Shown here: piece after piece, positions 15,519 to 20,040 of the stretch
How the letters are laid out: each line of letters begins with the position of its first letter
How positions within the stretch are numbered: the stretch's first letter is position 1
Assembly: GCA_026989405.1 (NCBI GenBank)
Contig: JALSJL010000182.1
Coordinates: 1-20,040 of the forward strand
Length of the DNA: 20,040 nucleotides
From: Marinosulfonomonas sp.
GTDB taxonomy: Bacteria; Pseudomonadota; Alphaproteobacteria; Rhodobacterales; Rhodobacteraceae
Direction of reading: 5' to 3'
Notes under the pieces: generated by a model
Told to the model about the DNA's origin: nothing
Databases searched by the model: none
The model's input: only the letters and a program-made list of their open reading frames with translations
Made by a program: the position numbers and the translations under genes

Positions 15519-16823
15519 TCATTCCGCGGCAGCGGCCGATGGGTTGTTGGGGTGAACCGTCCAGTCAGCTGCCTCGGCCGGAACCTTCTGGCCGGTGCGT
15601 TCATCCAGAGTGCCGGGCGCCAGTTCCTCCATCGTGATGCAGTCTTCGACGGGGCAGACATTGACGCACAGGTTGCACGCCACGCATTCGTCGTCCTTCA
15701 CATCAAATACGCGGTCTTCGCTCATTGAAATTGCCTGGTGGCTCGTGTCTTCGCACGCCGCAAAGCAGCGTCCGCATTTGATGCAAAGCTCCTGGTTGAT
15801 CCGCGCCTTGGTCACATAGTTCAGGTTCAAATACTGCCAGTCGGTGACATTGGGCACCGCACGCCCGGCAAAATCATCAATCGAAGCGTAGCCCTGCTCG
15901 TCCATCCAGAGGCTGAGGCCCGCGATCATTTCTTCAACGATCTTGAAGCCATAGGTCATGACCGCCGTGCAGACCTGCGCGTTGCCGGCCCCCAGCGCAA
16001 TGAACTCGGCCGCGTCGCGCCATGTGGTGATGCCGCCGATTGCCGAAATCGGCAAACCTGCGGTATCCGCGTCGCGCGCAATCTCCGCGACCATGTTCAG
16101 GGCAATCGGCTTGACCGCAGGGCCACAATAGCCGCCATGCGTTCCCTTGCCGTCAATCGTCGGCTCGGGTGCCATCAGGTCAAGATTGACCGATGTGATG
16201 GAATTGATCGTGTTGATCAGGCTGACCGCATCGGCCCCGCCGCGATGTGCCGCACGCGCCGGGTAACGAATATCGGTGATGTTCGGGGTCAGCTTCACGA
16301 TCACCGGCATGCGGGTGTTCTGCTTGCACCAGCGCGTCACCATCTCGATATATTCGGGCACCTGCCCCACGGCGCTGCCCATGCCTCGCTCGGCCATCCC
16401 GTGCGGACAGCCGAAGTTGAGTTCGATCCCGTCAGCGCCGGTTTCCTCGACCCGCGGCAGGATGCGTTTCCAGGCGTCCTCTTCGCAGGGCACCATCAGC
16501 GAAACCACCATCGCACGGTCGGGATAGTCACGCTTCACCGCCTTGATTTCGCGCAGGTTTACATCCAGCGGGCGGTCGGTGATCAGCTCGATATTGTTGA
16601 GCCCCAGCAGGCGGCGGTCGGCCCCCCAGATCGCGCCATAACGCGGGCCGTTCACGTTGACGACCGGCGGGCCATCCTCGCCCAGCGTTTTCCAGACGAC
16701 ACCGCCCCAGCCTGCCTCAAAGGCGCGCCGGACGTTATATTCCTTGTCGGTTGGCGGCGCCGAAGCCAGCCAGAACGGGTTGGGGGATTTGATCCCCGCG
16801 AAAGTTGTTGTCAGGTCAGCCAT
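15519..16823 (-). CDS. preA: NAD-dependent dihydropyrimidine dehydrogenase subunit PreA
   Basis: 434-residue catalytic subunit (PydA type) that reduces uracil or thymine to the 5,6-dihydro form. Residues 1 to about 330 form the FMN-binding dihydroorotate-dehydrogenase-like barrel. IELNFGCPHGMAERGMG (133-149) holds the active-site Cys139, equivalent to Cys671 of mammalian DPD, and His141. KLTPNITD (177-184) and the FMN phosphate region SAIGGITTW (260-268) follow. Two 4Fe-4S motifs close the protein: CIKCGRCFAAC (347-357) and CVACNLCVNVC (380-390). I chose ATG 16823 (MADLTTTFAG), with GAGGGAG upstream, over a 22-residue extension. It starts 13 bases after preT, with which it forms the heteromeric enzyme. 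The sequence as remembered is closer to the eukaryotic CPHG loop than to E. coli PreA. Confidence 0.95.
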   Translation of the reverse strand: MADLTTTFAGIKSPNPFWLASAPPTDKEYNVRRAFEAGWGGVVWKTLGEDGPPVVNVNGPRYGAIWGADRRLLGLNNIELITDRPLDVNLREIKAVKRDYPDRAMVVSLMVPCEEDAWKRILPRVEETGADGIELNFGCPHGMAERGMGSAVGQVPEYIEMVTRWCKQNTRMPVIVKLTPNITDIRYPARAAHRGGADAVSLINTINSITSVNLDLMAPEPTIDGKGTHGGYCGPAVKPIALNMVAEIARDADTAGLPISAIGGITTWRDAAEFIALGAGNAQVCTAVMTYGFKIVEEMIAGLSLWMDEQGYASIDDFAGRAVPNVTDWQYLNLNYVTKARINQELCIKCGRCFAACEDTSHQAISMSEDRVFDVKDDECVACNLCVNVCPVEDCITMEELAPGTLDERTGQKVPAEAADWTVHPNNPSAAAAE

Positions 16824-16836
16824 GTGTTCTTCTCCC

Positions 16837-18171
16837 TCAAGCCAGCAGCGCGCGATGAATGTCTTCAGCTGCGTCGCGCCCCTGGGCAACGCCGGTGACG
16901 GTCAGATCATCGCCGCCCGATGCGCAGTCGCCGCCGGCCCAGACGCCGGCAAGGCCGGTGCGCCCGGCCCCGGAAACGGCGATCTTGCCGCCTTCGATCT
17001 TCAGCCCCTCGGGCGCGCCGTCCAGCCGTTGGCCAATGGCCTTGAACACCTGGTCAGCCTTCAGGCGAAAGGTTTCGCCGGTGCCCTTCAGCTTGCCATC
17101 CTCTTCGACGGTGTATTCGAATTCCACTTCACGCACCGCACCGTTGCCGTGCACCGCCACGGGTTGCGCATTGTAAATGATGTGCACCCCCTTCGAGGCG
17201 GCCAGATCCTGTTCGTATTCCGAAGCGCTCATCCGCTCGCGTCCGCGCCGGTAGACCATCGCGACATTGAGCGCGCCCAGCAGCTTGGACTGAACGGCCG
17301 CATCGACCGCCGTCATGCCGCCGCCAATCACGACGATGTCACGCCCGACAGGCAATGCCGAAAGATCCCGCGCCTGGCGCAGGTCGGCAATAAAGTCGAC
17401 CGCGTCCAGCACATTGTCCTTGTCTTCACCCGGCGTCCCCAGGTCGTTCACCCCGGCCAGCCCGATCGCCAGAAAAACCGCGTCATGGGTCCTGGCCAGG
17501 TCCTGCAGGCTGAAATCGCGCCCCAGTTTCTTGCCGTTTTCGACGGTGATCCCGCCGATTTTCAGCAACCAGTCGACCTCGGCCGCAGCAAACCCACCGG
17601 TGGTCTTGTAGGCGGCGATGCCATATTCATTCAGCCCGCCCGGCCTGGGGCGCGCATCCATGATCGTCACCTCATGGCCATACATCGCCAGCCGGTGCGC
17701 GCAGGCCAGCCCCGCCGGACCGGCGCCGACCACCGCCACGTGCTTGCCCGTGGGGGCGCCACGCTCGAACGGATGGTCATTTGCCGCCATCACAACGTCG
17801 GTTGCATAGCGCTGCAGCCTGCCGATTTCGACCGGCTTGCCCTCGGCAACCTCGCGCACGCAGACCTCTTCGCACAGGGTCTCGGTCGGACAGACGCGCG
17901 CGCACATGCCGCCAAGGATGTTCTGTTCAAGAATCGTTCGCGCCGCCGCATCAGGCCGCCCGGTCTGAATTTCCCGGATGAACAGCGGAATGTCGATCGA
18001 GGTCGGGCACGCCGTCATGCAAGGCGCGTCATGGCAGAAATAGCAGCGGTCGGCCGCCACCGCCGCCTCATGCGCATCAAGCGGAGGATGCAGGTCGGAA
18101 AAGTTTTCTTGCAGGCGGTCCTCTGGCAATCGATTTGCCACGATACCCGGCGTCATCGGACTGTTCGGCAT
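16837..18171 (-). CDS. preT: NAD(P)-dependent dihydropyrimidine dehydrogenase subunit PreT
   Basis: 444-residue electron-entry subunit, a relative of the glutamate synthase small chain. The N-terminal iron-sulfur domain has Cys43, 46, 51, 55 and Cys90, 94, 100, 104. Gln120 falls 16 residues after Cys104, the same spacing as the unusual cluster-ligand Gln156 after Cys140 in mammalian DPD. The FAD site is VAVVGAGPAGLACA (145-158) and the NAD(P)H site is IVVIGGGMTAVDAA (279-292). GGDCASGGDDLT (413-424) is the conserved FAD/flavin end motif. ATG 18171 (MPNSPMTPG) has GAGGG just upstream; the frame is open to 18651, but that part overlaps accB and its control region. It is first in the preT-preA unit and divergent from accB. 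Confidence 0.95.
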   Translation of the reverse strand: MPNSPMTPGIVANRLPEDRLQENFSDLHPPLDAHEAAVAADRCYFCHDAPCMTACPTSIDIPLFIREIQTGRPDAAARTILEQNILGGMCARVCPTETLCEEVCVREVAEGKPVEIGRLQRYATDVVMAANDHPFERGAPTGKHVAVVGAGPAGLACAHRLAMYGHEVTIMDARPRPGGLNEYGIAAYKTTGGFAAAEVDWLLKIGGITVENGKKLGRDFSLQDLARTHDAVFLAIGLAGVNDLGTPGEDKDNVLDAVDFIADLRQARDLSALPVGRDIVVIGGGMTAVDAAVQSKLLGALNVAMVYRRGRERMSASEYEQDLAASKGVHIIYNAQPVAVHGNGAVREVEFEYTVEEDGKLKGTGETFRLKADQVFKAIGQRLDGAPEGLKIEGGKIAVSGAGRTGLAGVWAGGDCASGGDDLTVTGVAQGRDAAEDIHRALLA

Positions 18172-18222
18172 TTCACCCTCACTGTTGTGTCTGTTCGTTT
18201 TCCGAGAGTTTGCCACATTCTG

Positions 18223-18246
18223 AAATTTTATCAATCGGTAAAATTT
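18223..18246. promoter_or_regulatory. AT-rich palindrome upstream of preT
   Basis: Arms AAATTTTA (18223-18230) and TAAAATTT (18239-18246) are perfect inverted repeats around TCAATCGG; 20 of 24 positions are symmetric. It lies 52-75 bases ahead of the preT start in an otherwise GC-rich setting. A weak minus-strand promoter (TTGCAC at 18256-18251, GATAAA-like -10) would overlap it. It is not a RutR site; the regulator is unknown. Confidence 0.55.
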
Positions 18247-18285
18247 CTCCGTGCAAAATTCGCCTGACGCCAGCGCGGGTGCGCA

Positions 18286-18297
18286 ATTGCCGGCAAT
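18286..18297. promoter_or_regulatory. Perfect 12-bp palindrome in the preT-accB gap
   Basis: ATTGCCGGCAAT is its own reverse complement. It lies 93 bases ahead of accB. It may be an operator; no known consensus is matched. Confidence 0.4.
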
Positions 18298-18320
18298 GTG
18301 TGCTTTCCCCTCTGAAAATC

Positions 18321-18336
18321 GTCGCGTATAAGCGAC
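18321..18336 (+). promoter_or_regulatory. Candidate accB promoter -10 region inside an inverted repeat
   Basis: GTCGC-GTATAA-GCGAC places a TATAAG -10-like hexamer (18327-18332) in a 5-bp inverted repeat, 54 bases ahead of accB. A -35 box at normal spacing is weak (TTTCCC area). It could be the accBC promoter with an overlapping operator. Confidence 0.4.
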
Positions 18337-18390
18337 CAAACCACCGGGAAGCCCGAACGGAACCGGGCCGCAAAAACGAGCGAGGACCGC

Positions 18391-18885
18391 ATGGCAAAAC
18401 AGAACAACAAGGCGGATGTAGAGTTCATCGAGGCGCTGGCGGCGCTGCTGAACGAAAACGACCTGACCGAGCTTGAGGTCGATCGCGAGTATGGCGACTC
18501 TGACCGGCTGAGCGTGCGGGTGAGCCGAGCAACCCAGATGGTCGCAGCCCCGGCTGCCCCTGCCCCCGTCGCCCCCGCCCCCGCACCCACCGCCGCGGCG
18601 CCCACGGCTGCAGCCCCGACCGAGGCATCTGATGATGACCCGAGCGGCCACCCCGGCGCGGTGACATCACCGATGGTCGGCACCGTTTATCTGGCACCCG
18701 AACCCGATGCCCCACCCTTCGTGGCCGTCGGCAGCAAGGTGAACGAAGGCGATACCCTGCTGATCGTTGAAGCCATGAAAACCATGAACCACATTCCCGC
18801 TCCCAGATCCGGCACGGTCAAGCGCATCCTTGTTGGTGATGGCGACCCGGTTGAATTTGGCGCGCCGCTGATGATCATCGAATAG
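18391..18885 (+). CDS. accB: Acetyl-CoA carboxylase biotin carboxyl carrier protein
   Basis: 164 residues, normal for AccB. The N-terminal helix region (EFIEALAALLNENDLTELEVD) is followed by an Ala/Pro linker (about 52-78) of the usual flexible type. The C-terminal biotinyl domain carries EAMKTMN with the biotin attachment Lys130, and the AccB-type thumb is visible at YLAPEPDAPPFVAVG (100-114). It carries the carboxyl group in the first step of fatty acid synthesis. GAGG lies ahead of the ATG, and accC follows after 12 bases. The upstream neighbour is the divergent preT, not aroQ, which I would have expected in this position in many Rhodobacteraceae. Confidence 0.95.
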   Translation: MAKQNNKADVEFIEALAALLNENDLTELEVDREYGDSDRLSVRVSRATQMVAAPAAPAPVAPAPAPTAAAPTAAAPTEASDDDPSGHPGAVTSPMVGTVYLAPEPDAPPFVAVGSKVNEGDTLLIVEAMKTMNHIPAPRSGTVKRILVGDGDPVEFGAPLMIIE

Positions 18886-18897
18886 GGGCGCGGTCCG

Positions 18898-20040
18898 ATG
18901 TTCGACAAAATTCTCATCGCCAACCGCGGCGAAATCGCCTTGCGCGTCGTGCGCGCCTGCCACGAGATGGGTATTCGGTCGGTCGCCGTGCATTCCACCG
19001 CTGACGCCGATGCCATGCATGTGCGCATGGCCGATGAGGCGATCTGCATCGGCCCGCCCCCCAGCAGCCAGAGCTATCTGTCGATCCCCGCGATCGTGGC
19101 CGCCTGCGAGGTAACGGGTGCCGACGCAATCCATCCGGGCTACGGTTTTCTGTCGGAAAACGCCAGGTTTGTTCAGATCCTGGAAGATCACGACATTACC
19201 TTCATCGGCCCCACGGCCGAACATATCCGCATCATGGGCGACAAGATCACCGCGATCGAGACCATGAAAAATCTGGGCGTGCCCTGTGTTCCCGGCTCGG
19301 ATGGCCCGGTTCCCGACGTGGCCACGGCCAAACGGGTTGCCGCCACGATCGGCTACCCGGTGATCGTCAAGGCCACCGCCGGCGGTGGCGGACGCGGCAT
19401 GAAGGTCGCGCTGGACGAAAGCGAAATGGAAAGCGCCTTTCAAACTGCCCGAGCGGAGGCCAAGGCCGCTTTCGGCAACGACGAATGCTATATCGAGAAA
19501 TACCTGCAAAAGCCCCGCCACATCGAGATACAGGTTTTTGGCGATGGCAAGGGCCAGGCGGTTCACCTGGGCGAACGCGACTGTTCGCTTCAGCGGCGCC
19601 ATCAAAAGGTTTTCGAAGAAGCCCCCGGCCCGGTGATTGACGCCGAAACGCGCGCCCGGATCGGCAAGACCTGCGCCGAAGCGGTGGCCAACATCAACTA
19701 CACCGGCGCGGGCACGATCGAATTTCTCTATGAAGATGGAGAGTTCTATTTCATCGAGATGAACACCCGCCTGCAGGTCGAACACCCGGTGACCGAAGCC
19801 ATTTTCGGCGTTGATCTGGTGCGCGAGCAGATCCGCGTCGCGGAAGGACTGCCGATGTCATTCACCCAGGACGATCTGGAAGTGAACGGCCACTCCATCG
19901 AAGTGCGGATCAACGCCGAGAAACTGCCCGATTTCTCACCGCGGCCGGGAAAGATCACCCAGTTTCATTCACCCGGCGGGCTTGGCGTGCGCATGGACAG
20001 CGCAATCTATGACGGCTATGTCATCCCGCCCTACTACGAC
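18898..20040 (+). CDS. accC: Acetyl-CoA carboxylase, biotin carboxylase subunit (5' part)
   Basis: The first 381 codons, open to the right edge; the family length is about 450, so some 70 codons are missing. It carboxylates biotin on AccB using ATP and bicarbonate. The N-terminal domain starts MFDKILIANRGEIALRV and continues with HPGYGFLSENARF (79-91). The ATP-grasp Gly-rich loop is AGGGGRGMK (161-169), and the catalytic/biotin region is EMNTRLQVEHPVTE (287-300). The C-terminal domain begins near SIEVRINAE (333-341). Twelve bases separate it from accB, so the two are one operon. Short separate AccB and AccC chains rule out the fused propionyl- or methylcrotonyl-CoA carboxylase type. Confidence 0.95.
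   Translation, partial: MFDKILIANRGEIALRVVRACHEMGIRSVAVHSTADADAMHVRMADEAICIGPPPSSQSYLSIPAIVAACEVTGADAIHPGYGFLSENARFVQILEDHDITFIGPTAEHIRIMGDKITAIETMKNLGVPCVPGSDGPVPDVATAKRVAATIGYPVIVKATAGGGGRGMKVALDESEMESAFQTARAEAKAAFGNDECYIEKYLQKPRHIEIQVFGDGKGQAVHLGERDCSLQRRHQKVFEEAPGPVIDAETRARIGKTCAEAVANINYTGAGTIEFLYEDGEFYFIEMNTRLQVEHPVTEAIFGVDLVREQIRVAEGLPMSFTQDDLEVNGHSIEVRINAEKLPDFSPRPGKITQFHSPGGLGVRMDSAIYDGYVIPPYYD

Noticed and set aside
18221..18234. FNR-type site (ATCAA half-site) in the preT-accB gap
   Set aside because: Only one half-site is present; the other half at the correct spacing does not match TTGAT.
16657..18267. 536-codon open frame on the plus strand opposite preT and preA
   Set aside because: Opposite two fully motif-supported enzymes and without any recognisable domain.
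18172..18651. N-terminal extension of PreT to 604 residues
   Set aside because: It would overlap accB and the control region; the iron-sulfur domain starts at the normal distance from the ATG at 18171.

Overview
The window reads as chromosomal DNA of a GC-rich alphaproteobacterium, most likely a member of the Rhodobacteraceae (roseobacter group). This rests on protein style, on the close match of the RutR, PreT/PreA and AccB/AccC proteins to that group as I remember them, and on the intergenic element with the core GGGGATATTTGAACG, which I associate with that family. No rRNA, tRNA, CRISPR array, transposase or phage gene is visible.

Layout. (1) 1-4981, plus strand: the end of a LivH permease, then LivM, LivG and LivF of a branched-chain amino acid/amide-type ABC importer, then acetyl-CoA synthetase (acs), closed by a 12-bp GC hairpin and an intergenic repeat. 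(2) 5139-6530: a small island with a GFA-fold zinc protein (plus) facing a two-gene unit on the minus strand, an ECF sigma factor and a small two-helix membrane protein. Inverted copies of the same 33-base repeat lie on both sides of it. (3) 6659-14229, minus strand: an apparent eight-gene operon. In transcription order it encodes an M20 carbamoyl-amidohydrolase (beta-ureidopropionase type), a GH114-like lipoprotein, dihydropyrimidinase, a small lipoprotein, an ABC ATPase, two permeases and an NMT1/THI5-type binding protein, ending in a clear terminator. (4) 14430-15044, plus: rutR, divergent from the operon. The gap between them carries a perfect 16-bp RutR-type palindrome. (5) 15125-15460: a small unknown gene. 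(6) 18171-15519, minus: preT-preA, the two subunits of NAD(P)-dependent dihydropyrimidine dehydrogenase. (7) 18391 to the right edge, plus: accB and the first 381 codons of accC.

How the genes work together. PreTA, dihydropyrimidinase and the M20 hydrolase make up the complete reductive pyrimidine route: uracil or thymine to dihydropyrimidine, to N-carbamoyl-beta-alanine (or its methyl homologue), to beta-alanine plus ammonia and CO2. RutR in E. coli is a uracil-responsive repressor of the unrelated Rut route. Here a RutR homologue and a perfect operator head the reductive operon, which suggests the same sensor controls a different pathway. The ABC importer in the same operon is best read as a pyrimidine, dihydropyrimidine or ureide importer rather than a thiamine-precursor importer. 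The least explained parts are the GH114-like lipoprotein and the small lipoprotein embedded in that operon, and the separate, palindrome-rich control region between preTA and accBC.
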